This document shows, piece by piece, positions 45,058 through 56,250 of a stretch of DNA of 64,000 bases (position 1 is the stretch's first letter; every line of letters starts with the position of its first letter). The stretch is from Porphyra umbilicalis (lineage: Eukaryota; Rhodophyta; Bangiophyceae; Bangiales; Bangiaceae), in assembly GCA_002049455.2 (NCBI GenBank), contig KV918772.1, positions 62,001 to 126,000 on the forward strand, given 5' to 3'. The notes under the pieces are model-generated. The model was not told the DNA's origin and searched no databases. It saw only the letters and a list, made by a program, of their open reading frames with translations. Both the position numbers and the translations under genes were made by a program.

Positions 45058-46942
45058 TCGTCTCAGTAGACAATGCATATCTGCCACTTAAAGCCCGGGA
45101 GGTTAATATCCATCGCGCGCTGAAAGGTAGCGGGCGCGTTCTTCAAGCCAAAAGGCATTGATAACCAGTGGTATATACCGCAAGGCGTTGTGAACGCCGT
45201 CTTTTCTTGGTCGTCCTTGCGTAAGGGCACTTGCCAGTACCCCGCGGTGCAGTCGAAAGTCGTGAAATCCTGGGCATCTCCCAAGGAGTCGAGGAAGTCC
45301 TCTATCCGAGGCAAGGGATAAGCATCTTTCTTGGTGATGTTGTTTAACCGACGATAGTCGACGCAGAATCGGGGTTTGCCGTTCTTTTTTGGTACAATTA
45401 CCACGGGGCTTGCCCAAGCACTATGGCTAGGGGCAATGACGTGGAGCTTCAACATCTTGTTGATCTGATCAGCGATGATTTGCCGTTTGAACGGCTCGGG
45501 TCGGTAGGGTTGAGCCCAAATGGGCAGAGCGTCTGGAGGAGTGACGATGGCGTGCTGCGGGGCACGAATGACGCCAAGGGTTTCATTCCACATGGACGAA
45601 TACGTCTTGAGCATGTCTCGAATCTACTTTTGCAGGTACTCGGGGGCCTCACTGAGGTTGAGGTCATCGAGTGGGTCACGACTCGCGTAGTTCGATAAAG
45701 TATCGGTACCATCTTTTGGATGGTTGTCATGCAAGACGGCGGCTTACATCGGCCCTTGGTAGGGTTCTGCAAACCCAAAGGTTGAGTTCTTGCGAACAAT
45801 GACTTGGTCTTTGCCAAAGTTGCATAACTTGACTAAGTAGGGTTCGTTGGGCTTGACGATTGCCAGGCCGCGGGCGACCGCCATTGACTTATGTCGGCAC
45901 AACCGAGCGTTCGGTGTGATGGTTTCCATACCAGGGGTGTCGCATGTGGCCATGATCCACTCCTCTTTTTGTCCGTTGACACGCACCTGGTTGCAGGCTC
46001 GAACCCGAGCGGGTTTATTATGCCAATGACGGTCCCAGGCACTGTCATTAAGACAAGCCAAGATCAGCGTCGGCCGAGAAAGATTCTTCGTGCAGCGCAC
46101 GTGTTTCTGCCAGACGATCTTCCGCAAACGTTGCAAGATCGCCTGGATGTTTCGTTCAACGAACTCGGTGCCAAGGATGCACGGGACTGACCAGTTGTCG
46201 GGAACGAGGAACCGGTCAAATAGACGTACACCTCCAGTGTCTACAAACAGATGTATGGCATACTTCGCCACGAGACGATTGATGTTTGCATCTCGGATGC
46301 GCGGAAGCGTGGTCAACTCTTTGGCGTAAGCCATCCAGTTCACAGGGAGAGTACTTCTTCGCACTATGTTCACCCCGGCGCCCGTGTCAAGTACCGGGCG
46401 GTAGCTCCGCATTTCACATATGCACGTGCCAAGCGCTGCGGCGATCTCCTAGGGCCATAAGCCACGGCGCAACAACCATTTTACCGTACGTTTTCGCGAT
46501 CCGCCGGGCAACCCCACGTCGGGCACCCGGCCTCGGCATTTTTCGAGTCGTCCACGGCGTCGGCCGGCTGTTCTGTCTCGTCTTCTTAGACGTTACCGTC
46601 CGCAAGGGAATGAACGCCGATAGGCGCTTGGCGGCGCTCGCGAGGGCGATATGGTTCGGCACACTGTGCGGCTGAGTGCCACTGCTGGTTACAATTGTAA
46701 CAGATGTCAGCCCGATTGGCTTGAGGGACAGCGGCCCACGGGGGCGGCGGGGTGCGAACAGGCGTGAAAGGTCGCTCCGTCGTCGTCCGCTGGTCCTGTC
46801 TCGCGTAAGCGACTTTGATTGCCGTTCGGCGGGTCATCTTGAGCTGCAAGCGCAGCTTGATGGTGCCGTCACAGTAAATCTGGGCGAGAGCAACAGTCAC
46901 GGAAAGAGTCCAATCCAGTAATTGGTCATTCAAGACCCGCAG

Positions 46943-49223
46943 GTGCGCTTGCACAAGGTCTGATAGACCAGTTATGAAGACGTCCTTAACGTCTTGGATG
47001 TCAAACAAACCGTTCAGGAGATCGTATTGCGTTTCGATGCGGTCGCCTAAGGCCGTGGACGCCTCGTTGTCTTGTTGCTTCATCGTAATGATGTCTTGGT
47101 AGGCGTTCGCCATAGTTGCGTTTGTCGCGTACTTCGAAAGGAGCCAGTTCACGGCATCTCCGTATGTACGGATGGCATAACGCTTACGTCCGAGGGTGCT
47201 GTTAAGCGCGCCGGAAAAGGCCATCTTGGCGTTGCCGGATAGTAGAAAACCATAAGCGGAAGGGCTTGACCGTGCGTCAGCCCAGCCGCGTCGCACGCGC
47301 AGCGAAAGGTCGTCAAGAACGTGAAGATTCCCAAGAGCAGGGCTTCCGTCAACAGCTGTTGACCGTGAAACGCTTCCTCTATTTGTTATTTGAGACGGTG
47401 AGACCGTTGTGACTCTTGAGGCGTGTACATCAGTTGACGGCGAATCAGGAAGTACTTCCTGTTGTCCAGGAGAGTATTGAAGCGACAATGATCCGTGCGG
47501 ATCACATTGGTCCTGTCGGCTTTCTGAAGTCGCTTCATCCGTGCAGTAGGGGTCGCGGGGCGCCTGCGCGCGGCCGCGTCGGACTCGCTCGAGCGGTCGC
47601 TCGGTGAAGACCCACTTGGGGGCGACGGCGAGCTTCGCGGCCCGTGGCCATCATCCGAAGAGGATGCGTTCGTCGCGTTGGAGCTGTCGTCGTCTGACGA
47701 CGTCAAGCTTGACCTAGAGGCGGAATCATCGGAAGATGAGGAAGGCGCGGCGTTAGCCGGATCGTCCTTGGAGACGGACTTGTCTTTAGTCACCTTGCTT
47801 GTCTTCTTGTCATTCTTGGTCTTGTCGCCCGACTGGCGGCGAGACTTAGCCACACGGCGTTCCTCCTCGTGGGAGTTGACCTTGCGCAGGTCTTTGACGT
47901 CGTCGACAAATTTGTCATTGGCTCGCGCCAGAGACTCGTTAGTCTGTTCTTGGGCCGTCAGGCATCGTTCACGTGCGTCAACGGCCGCCTTCAGGTTCTC
48001 CACCACCTGCATCTTCCTGGAGGCGGCTCGATCTGTAGGGATGGGAGGAGTAGGAGCACCGTCCGTTGGTGCGTCGGAGGCGACAGGATTGCCTTGTCAC
48101 CCGCCCGGCGGCCGGTAGCCAGCTGGCAACTTGCCGTCTCTGGCTCGCCGAGTGCCGCCGGTACCACCAGTAGACATACTGGGACCTGAATGAAGGGTTC
48201 GGACTTGGCTAACGTTCTGCGCGCCAACTTCGAAGATCTCAACCGTGATGCCCCCGGCACCACGCCCAAAAGTCGATGGCTGACGCCCCGCGCGCCAAGC
48301 GACCGTATCGACGCCGTCTCAATGCCACGAGGCAGCGAAAAAGCCCTCGGGAACACCGCGCCGGGAGGCACGATGAAGGCGAGAGTATCCCCTGCTGCTC
48401 CACCCAATGTTGTATGAATAACATTGGTTCAATTACCAGTGTATTGAGACCGACCGTAGCCAAGCAATAAAGCGAGTTCTATCGCCGTCGCGGCGAGGAA
48501 GAAAGACCATTTGTTGAAGGGCATCCGATGGGGAGCCGGGTAGTGCCCACGACGGCGATTCCGGACCCATGGTGATTTAATACAAACGAGGGCACCGGTC
48601 GATCGACCGTCCGATCACAAGCGATCGCAATGAGTGTCGGCAGACTGGTGAGACAGGCAAGCAAAGAAACAATAAAAAATGATCAATGCGGAAGTAACAC
48701 CCCAAAGGGCGTGCCACAGGCCAATTCACACAATACATGGGCTTTGGCCCGTCAAGCAGGCTACTTGTGGTCAATTGCCAATTGGGAGCAAAGATATGCT
48801 ACATTGCAGACAGTTGCGTGACGATCTGGCAGGCATGGAGATTGTGTGCAGTTCGTCTGTGAGAACACTGGGGTGCCACAAATGGCGCCCACCACCAGAG
48901 ACGTCCAGGCAAGCTCAAGTTGAAGACGTGATCTTCTTGATCTTGGCTCTGAGTTTGGAGAGACAGTGAGAGCGCCACAGGTTACGAACACGTTGCCCTT
49001 GGGTTGAACGGTTGGCTCTATTGGTGGAGATGCTCTCAAAGGTGGGCTCGCCTCGACATCTGTGGCGGTGGGCCTCTGTTGTGGCACGCCAGTCTTCACA
49101 CAGAAGCAATACAGAGAATCTTTATGACTGCCAGATCGTCTTGCAACTGTCTGCAAGCCACGGGTCACGCCTTCCATTGGCTTCCGTGGTCCGAACAGGG
49201 GACCAAATGTTGGCCAACCAAAC
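46943..49223 (-). repeat. Left arm of a 2.28-kb inverted duplication
   Basis: Nearly identical, inverted, to 50538-52814 (a few differences per kb over most of its length, more near the inner end). It contains the gag start, leader and 5' LTR of gypsy C and also about 520 bases of flanking DNA outside the LTR. A shared flank means duplication of a genomic segment, not two separate insertions. Confidence 0.9.
48408..48699 (-). repeat. 5' LTR of gypsy C
   Basis: 292 bp, TGTT...AACA ends. In element sense the internal region starts TTGGGTGGAGCAGCAGG, a plausible primer-binding site complementary to the 3' end of a tRNA (TGG for CCA). The identical-length copy in the right arm is 51058-51349. 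Confidence 0.75.
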
Positions 49224-49734
49224 AAACAATAAATTACGAACAACGCGAAAGAAGCCCCTCAAAGGACGTGCCACTGGTCAATTTGCACAGTACGTAAGCT
49301 TTCGCCAGTCAAGGAGGCCTCCGGTGGCAGTTTCCCAATGGTGGGCGAAGATGTGCCACACCGCCAACTAGTGCGTCGTGTCGGGCGCTCTTCCCGCTGC
49401 GCGCAGGTGAGCTGCGAGGCGAGGTGTAGCCCCACCAGTGGGCGTTGTGCCATGCCAATAGGCCGCCGCCGCTGCAGTGGCGGCGGCGGCACCCCTTTTC
49501 CCGCCCCACGCCCCCCCCGCTACGGCAACTTGGCTGTACGTGGCCCAGTGCGTGCTGGCGGCTACGGAGCCGGCCGGCGTGCCCAGTGTCGATGCGTCGC
49601 TGAGCGCGACACTGCCCTGAAGGCCAGAGTATTGCACGCAGAGGTAGAAATTGGGCATTCTTGTTTTTGCAGAAGATCCGCGAATATGAGCTGCGAAAAT
49701 GAGCACTGCACTATGGGGGGGGGTGGGTGCTTAA
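49224..49734. other. Spacer of the inverted duplication, left part
   Basis: Non-coding. Holds words shared with the MITE family but no complete copy. Confidence 0.4.
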
Positions 49735-50286
49735 GGGCATGTCCAGCAAAGGAGCCAACCGCCCAACGAAACGGCCACGTACGGGTCACGTGTCGCCCTG
49801 CTACTGACTCACCAACCGACGGGCCAAGACAAGGCACATCACGTCTCAATCTTGGGCTGCTGCAGGCGCTCCCAGACGGTGAGCATCTTTTCTGGCGGCC
49901 CAAGCATCAGCCAAGGCTCCACCATAAATCTGCTCCGATCACTCGGCATCTCGGAACTGTTTGATCGGCACGGGTCAGCCATGCTAATGGCGTTGAGTGG
50001 CCACGTTCGGAACCATGTTTTGGTGGTATTCTTTGGCGCGCCGCCAGACAGGTCTTTTTAGACCTCGGTGCAATATTGCTGCCCTTGAAGCTCCAAAAAA
50101 ACGCGATTGCGCGGGCCTCACACAAGACCGATTAGAAGACTACGATATGTGAGGAAGGGCTATTTTTGGACCGACACACCCACGTTTTTGAGCTCGACCT
50201 CGCCACCAATGCCCGGTTGGCCAGACGGTGCCACGTTCAGCCGTGTTTGAAGTTCTGGACTGTTGGCTCCTTTGCTGGACACGCCC
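49735..50286. mobile_element. MITE, PIF/Harbinger-like, 552 bp
   Basis: 25-bp terminal inverted repeats (49735-49759 and 50262-50286, 24 of 25 identical) begin GGGCATGTCCAGC. Flanking triplets are TAA and TGA, near the 3-bp TAA/TTA duplications of PIF/Harbinger. No coding capacity. It occupies the centre of the spacer between the arms of the inverted duplication. Confidence 0.6.
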
Positions 50287-50537
50287 TGAGGCATCTCGAC
50301 CGATGGCTCCAACCGTCCAAACAGCCAAATGTGGAACCGTTTGGCCAACGGGGGCATTGGTGAGGAATGCGAAGTCCAAAACCAGTGTATGACGGTGGTG
50401 CGACGGCCAAAAAATTGCACTCCTGACGTTTTATAATCCCTTAAGGCATTTCGTTGTGGCCTCGCCGAATCGCCCTTTTTCTGAAGCTTGAACGGCAGCG
50501 CCACTCCAAACAGCCTTGTTTGAAGACGCCCCGAGTC
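50287..50537. other. Spacer of the inverted duplication, right part
   Basis: Non-coding. It starts with GGCATCTCGACCGATGGCTC, another block of the MITE family. Confidence 0.4.
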
Positions 50538-52814
50538 GTTTGGCCAACTTTTGGTACCCTGTTTGGACCACGGAAGCCAATGGAAGGCGTGACCCGTGGC
50601 TTGCAGACAGTTGCAAGACGATCTGGCAGTCATAAAGATTCTCTGTATTGCTTCTGTGTGAAAACTGGCGTGCCACAACAGAGGCCCACCGCCACAGATG
50701 TCGAGGCGAGCCCACCTTTGAGAGCATCTCCACCAATAGAGCCAACCGTTCAACCCAAGGGCAACGTGTTCGTAACCTGTGGCGCTCTCACTGTCTCTCC
50801 AAACTCAGAGCCAAGATCAAGAAGATCACGTCTTCAACTTGAGCTTGCCTGGACGTCTCTGGTGGTGGGCGCCATTTGTGGCACCCCAGTGTTCTCACAG
50901 ACGAACTGCACACAATCTCCATGCCTGCCAGATCGTCACGCAACTGTCTGCAATGTAGCATATCTTTGCTCCCAATTGGCAATTGACCACAAGTAGCCTG
51001 CTTGACGGGCCAAAGCCCATGTATTGTGTGAATTGGCCTGTGGCACGCCCTTTGGGGTGTTACTTTCGCATTGATCATTTTTTATTGTTTCTTTGCTTGC
51101 CTGTCTCACCAGTCTGCCGACACTCATTGCGATCGCTTGTGATCGGACGGTCGACCGACCGGTGCCCTCGTTTGTATTAAATCACCATGGGTCCGGGATC
51201 GCCGTCGTGGGCACTACCCGGCTCCCCATCGGATGCCCTTCAACAAATGGTCTTTCTTCCTCGCCGCGACGGCGATAGAACTCGCTTTATTGCTTGGCTA
51301 CGGTCGGTCTCAATACACTGGTAATTGAACCAATGTTATTCATACAACATTGGGTGGAGCAGCAGGGGATACTCTCGCCTTCATCGTGCCTCCCGGCGCG
51401 GTGTTCCCGAGGGCTTTTTCGCTGCCTCGTGGCATTGAGACGGCGTCGATACGGTCGCTTGGCGCGCGGGGCGTCAGCCATCGACTTTTGGGCGTGGTGC
51501 CGGGGGCATCACGGTTGAGATCTTCGAAGTTGGCGCGCAGAACGTTAGCCAAGTCCGAACCCTTCATTCAGGTCCCAGTATGTCTACTGGTGGTACCGGC
51601 GGCACTCGGCGAGCCAGAGACGGCAAGTTGCCAGCTGGCTACCGGCCGCCGGGCGGGTGACAAGGCAATCCTGTCGCCTCCGACGCACCAACGGACGGTG
51701 CTCCTACTCCTCCCATCCCTACAGATCGAGGCGCCTCCAGGAAGATGCAGGTGGTGGAGAACCTGAAGGCGGCCGTTGACGCACGTGAACGATGCCTGAC
51801 GGCCCAAGAACAGACTAACGAGTCTCTGGCGCGAGCCAATGACAAATTTGTCGACGACGTCAAAGACCTGCGCAAGGTCAACTCCCACGAGGAGGAACGC
51901 CGTGTGGCTAAGTCTCGCCGCCAGTCGGGCGACAAGACCAAGAATGACAAGAAGACAAGCAAGGTGACTAAAGACAAGACCGTCTCCAAGGACGATCCGG
52001 CTAACGCCGCGCCTTCCTCATCTTCCGATGATTCCGCCTCTAGGTCAAGCTTGACGTCGTCAGACGACGACAGCTCCAACGCGACGAGCGCATCCTCTTC
52101 GGATGATGGCCACGGGCCGCGAAGCTCGCCGTCGCCCCCAAGTGGGTCTTCACCGAGCGACCGCTCGAGCGAGTCCGACGCGGCCGCGCGCAGGCGCCCC
52201 GCGACCCCTACTGCACGGATGAAGCGACTTCAGAAAGCCGACAGGACCAATGTGATCCGCACGGATCATTGTCGCTTCAATACTCTCCTGGACAACAGGA
52301 AGTACTTCCTGATTCGCCGTCAACTGATGTACACGCCTCAAGAGTCACAACGGTCTCACCGTCTCAAATAACAAATAGAGGAAGCGTTTCACGGTCAACA
52401 GCTGTTGACGGAAGCCCTGCTCTTGGGAATCTTCACGTTCTTGACGACCTTTCGCTGCGCGTGCGACGCGGCTGGGCTGACGCACGGTCAAGCCCTTCCG
52501 CTTATGGTTTTCTACTATCCGGCAACGCCAAGATGGCCTTTTCCGGCGCGCTTAACAGCACCCTCGGACGTAAGCGTTATGCCATCCGTACATACGGAGA
52601 TGCCGTGAACTGGCTCCTTTCGAAGTACGCGACAAACGCAACTATGGCGAACGCCTACCAAGACATCATTACGATGAAGCAACAAGACAACGAGGCGTCC
52701 ACGGCCTTAGGTGACCGCGTGGAAACGCAATGCGATCTCCTGAATGGTTTGTTTGACATCCAGGACGTTAAGGACGTCTTCAAAACTGGTCTCTCAGACC
52801 TTGTGCAAGCGCAC
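50538..52814 (+). repeat. Right arm of the inverted duplication
   Basis: Mirror copy of 46943-49223. It carries flank, LTR (51058-51349), leader and the start of gag (51745-52814) of gypsy C, in plus orientation, and stops abruptly inside gag. The gypsy copy here is therefore only a 5' fragment. Confidence 0.9.
51058..51349 (+). repeat. LTR copy in the right arm
   Basis: 292 bp, differs from 48408-48699 at a handful of positions. Confidence 0.8.
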
Positions 52815-53640
52815 GTACGGAACGACACCTGAGAGTTCCTGGAGAGCCTTCTCCGCAACATGGTTGTGCGCTCTTTTCGACAGAAGAACAGCCATGTTCT
52901 TGGGTACGGTTGTATAACGCCGACGCGGCAAGGTCGCCGACAAGCCGGGCTGGCAATCGTGGCCAAAGTCGTCATAGACCCGACATGGATGCGCACTATC
53001 CAACATGTCCATATCACTGGTGACGGAGATATCCATGCCAATGTTTCGTGGGAGGACTTTAAGGCAATCGCTGCAATTTAGGAAGTTGTTTCTGTCGCGT
53101 GTCTTCAGTCGACCTTGCCGTATATGACGCGCAATTTTGCGTATGACCCCCAACTTGCCTCGCGGCATTTCCCTCAGCTGAACCGTGAGTACGGTCCGTA
53201 CACCTTTTTGCGGCCAAAATCCGCTAAAAAGACACGGGTCGGAGCCGATCTTCGGTACCAGTGCTCCCCGACGGGCTCCTCGTTCCACCGGTGCAGCACT
53301 TGCATTCAATGCTTCGTCGCCTGTTCACCACCACTGAGGAAACAACCGTTGTCATCGACAAGGATTCAACAACAGTTGGTACGCCACAGCCATACGCGCA
53401 TGTTTCGAGTACAAATATCTTGTATTGACAGATGCGAGGGATACGAATACCACCCTATTGGCCATGCTGGCCTGTCACTTCTCTTATCCATATGATGACT
53501 AACAGCAAATTTGAAAAGTGGATAAGAACATGTCAGACGACAAACAACAACGAGACAAAGAAATACCAGCACCGTAAAGGCGCAAGCCCCGGACATTAAC
53601 ACACCCTTCCACGAGGGTCAACCGAGCAAGTCACTTCGCA
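52815..53640. other. No gene recognised
   Basis: A 171-codon minus-strand frame (52794-53309) crosses the end of the inverted duplication and resembles nothing I know. No other signal. Confidence 0.3.
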
Positions 53641-53647
53641 GTGAACC

Positions 53648-55101
53648 CTATTCCTCCTCCTCGTCGCTGAGACGTGAGTCGCAACGGCAAAGAACAAGAG
53701 AGTCAACGCTTGCCCTCGAATCCTGAGAGACGCTCCGCGCCCTCGTGTTGCGCGCCGACGGTGCGGCTCCACCCGAAGGCCCCCCATCATCGTGAGCGCG
53801 ACGCCCCGGTACGATCTGAGCGTTGAAGCGCGTCGGTGCGACTTTCTCCTCATGCTGAACAGCCTGAAGGTGCTGCGCAAAGCGCTTGTAGTTGGCCTCA
53901 CCGTTAACGGCAAGAGCCGCGGCCTGTCTAATACAGGACAAGGCAGACTCAACTTGGCGGTGATGCCGATCGCTAGCGATCGCGCCGCCGCGACCGCCAA
54001 CGTTCGCGACGCGTCGAACTCGGGCAGTGGAAACCACCTCGGTCGCCAATGATGGCATAGCCCCCTTCCGGGTGGACGTTTTGACAGCGGCGCCGCACTC
54101 CGAGATGGTTCAGAGGAATCGGCGCCACATGGGCGGGCGCGTTCGGGTAGTGTGCCCAGTTGAAGTTCACACGCGCGTGTCGAAAGAAAAAGCCGTACTC
54201 CGTGGTCTCATCGACCGTCACGCGCACGTTTCGCGCCTCACCTGTTTTTTTGTCACGCCGGGCCACGTCGATGAGGACAATTACCCACGGGAACACGTCC
54301 ATAGCCCGACGCATCTTTCCATATAAGGCGTATACTGCTTCGCCGTCAGGTTCGTCACACAGTTTTGACGCGTCCAAGACGTCGAATTGACGAAGCGTAT
54401 TGTCGTCCAGACGGCAAAAGATCTTGTCCTCTTGCAGGGTGCGAACCCACAAAGCAACCAGGTTGCGGTAGGTCTGGGAGTACACGACCTGCCAGGCAGA
54501 GTTGTAATCGTTGCGCAACGAGTCTGCTCAGTACGATGCCACCACCGGGGTCGCCACCCAAAGATTTGTAAAGGGCTCCCAGTCGGGGACCGGTGGAAGC
54601 CAACGGGACAAGTCGAATGTCCGCGGCGCGCGGAGAAGTCCAGCTGACCGATCCGTCGGCAGTAGCCCGCACCTGCGGAAGAACCGCGTGTCCGCCGCCC
54701 GACGATGGTCGGTCGCGAACATTGGCAACTGGAAGGGGTTCGGTTGCTCGCTCATGCGTAAGCTTCGGACAATGTTGACCGCGTCGTTATCTTTCGCCGC
54801 AACCAACGTAAGCCGATCAAGGTACTCCGCCAGACCGGTGTCATGGCCGATCGGTTCGGCGAGGTCCGTGGACACCGAGCGCCTGAGGAAAACTGCCTGT
54901 GGCCAATGCCGCAACAAGCGGAAAATCGAGTTGGCGGCCGCCACAAAATTCCCCGTCCCCCGCATGGGGAACACCAGAGCGTTGATGACGCCGACGACAA
55001 CCTCCCCCCCATCCCAGCCTGCCAACCATGCCGTCGACGACGACGGCAATTTTGTCAGGCTGGGGAGGGGGGTCGGTCGTGGTCGGCGTCATGGCCTCCA
55101 A
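53648..55101 (-). pseudogene. Gene remnant of unknown family, acidic C-terminus
   Basis: On the minus strand a long series reads as one protein. After an N-terminal NFVAAANSIFRLLRHWPQ come LAEYLDRLTLVAAKDNDAVN, NPFQLPMFATDHRRAADTRF, SAWQVVYSQTYRNLVALWV, DVFPWVIVLIDVARRDKK and ETTEYGFFFRHARVNFNWAH. The C-terminal segment is basic and Ser-rich and ends SRLSDEEEE at 53651. It has a few interruptions and could be a broken gene or contain undetected introns. The overall look (large globular part, basic/acidic tail, no enzyme motif) would suit a structural protein, but no family is recognised. A host gene or an old virus-like gene are both possible. Confidence 0.4.
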
Positions 55102-56250
55102 GCCGGGAAGGGGACGAGCAACCCCCTCATCGTAGGCCCAACGATGGTGCGGGCCGGGGGCGGCCGGACGCGTCGCCGTGGCGCCGCGTCGCCGCCGATG
55201 AGACCAGCAGGGGGCGAGGGCGGTGTGAGGAGCAAGGGCGAGAGGGAGGCGGGCGGCGCCGCTCTCTGCGACGACGCCGGGCGTGGACAGGACCCTGCCC
55301 GCCGGCAGAAGTGCGGGAGGCCGCGACGGTGGCGGCGGGGGCGGTCGTCGTCAGGGAGGAGCAGCCCTCGAGGACACCAGGTGGCAAGAAAAAAAAGCGT
55401 GCTCGCGCAAACGAACCGGAAAGGGTGCGTTCAGACGTCGCGCGCGCGTGGAATTGAAGCCCTTTCGGTGCGCTCGATCGCTTAGATCATCGAACGTGCG
55501 CGATCGTGCCTGCTGGAACCTCACCATTACGGCAAGAAGGATTGGTCGAGGTCGGGAGCTCGTACCGCTATCACGAAGGCCTGATTCGTTCGATCTTCGT
55601 TCGTCAAACGAAGACCCTACGAACGAGCTTTCGTCCAGCCGATCATAAAGTGTCTTTTCGTTTTTTTTTCGCCGGTCGCTCGTATAGTGAACGTTTGGGC
55701 TCCTCATGGTGTCAGAGGGTGTGCAGATTGAAGCATCATGTCAGATTTTTCTGCGCCTGCGAGTCTCGTGACATTGAAGCCATCACTTGATCACCGCTTG
55801 CGGATGTTGCATTCGAGCGCAAAATCAAACGTTTAACTCTGCATACTACGAGAGGGCTGCATGGACTGGTTAGGCTTTGCTTAGCAATTAGGACTGGCAC
55901 ATGCTGAAAGACCGTGGACCTGTACCGGTGTCGAAAGTGTTGTCTTTACGAGACGTTTCTCTCAAGCCCAACAATGGCTGCGTTTTTCTGACCAGTTCGG
56001 CGATACCACCAGGTCCATATTCATACTGTCGCCGACCCCACCAGTCGCCCACTCCTGCGTCTAAGAGTGGAGCATGTTTTGAATGTTGTCGGGGTCTTAT
56101 AAGGTGCCTGAGTCTCCGCCGCTACCGTACTCCTCGCCCCCAACACCGCCGCGTCAAGGGCCGTGCGCGGACGGAACTCAACTCTCCTACATGGCCTGAT
56201 TAACCACCTGGAGGCCGTCATGCTCAAAAGAGGGTGCATTAGAGTCGCCC
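55102..56250. other. No gene recognised
   Basis: GC-rich low-complexity (55100-55380), then AT-richer sequence. Inverted words around TTCGTTCGATCTTCGTTCG at 55586-55650 form a weak hairpin. No protein-like frame. Confidence 0.3.

Larger units (their letters stand above)
34314..48699 (-). mobile_element. Gypsy C (Ty3/gypsy, chromodomain type), nested and 3'-truncated
   Basis: Minus-strand element whose parts run from the 5' LTR (48408-48699) through gag (about 48012-46450; knuckle CYNCNQQWHSAAQC near 46690), protease (LDTGAGVNIV near 46380) and reverse transcriptase (about 45470-38850). RNase H (about 38800-38300), integrase (about 38026-37095) and a chromodomain (about 34640-34770; KVRWFDYGSKDDTWEPLENL) follow. 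Two later elements split it: copia 2 at 39200-45057 and a hAT at 34884-37092. No 3' LTR is seen. It is broken, with several breaks besides the two insertions. Confidence 0.85.
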
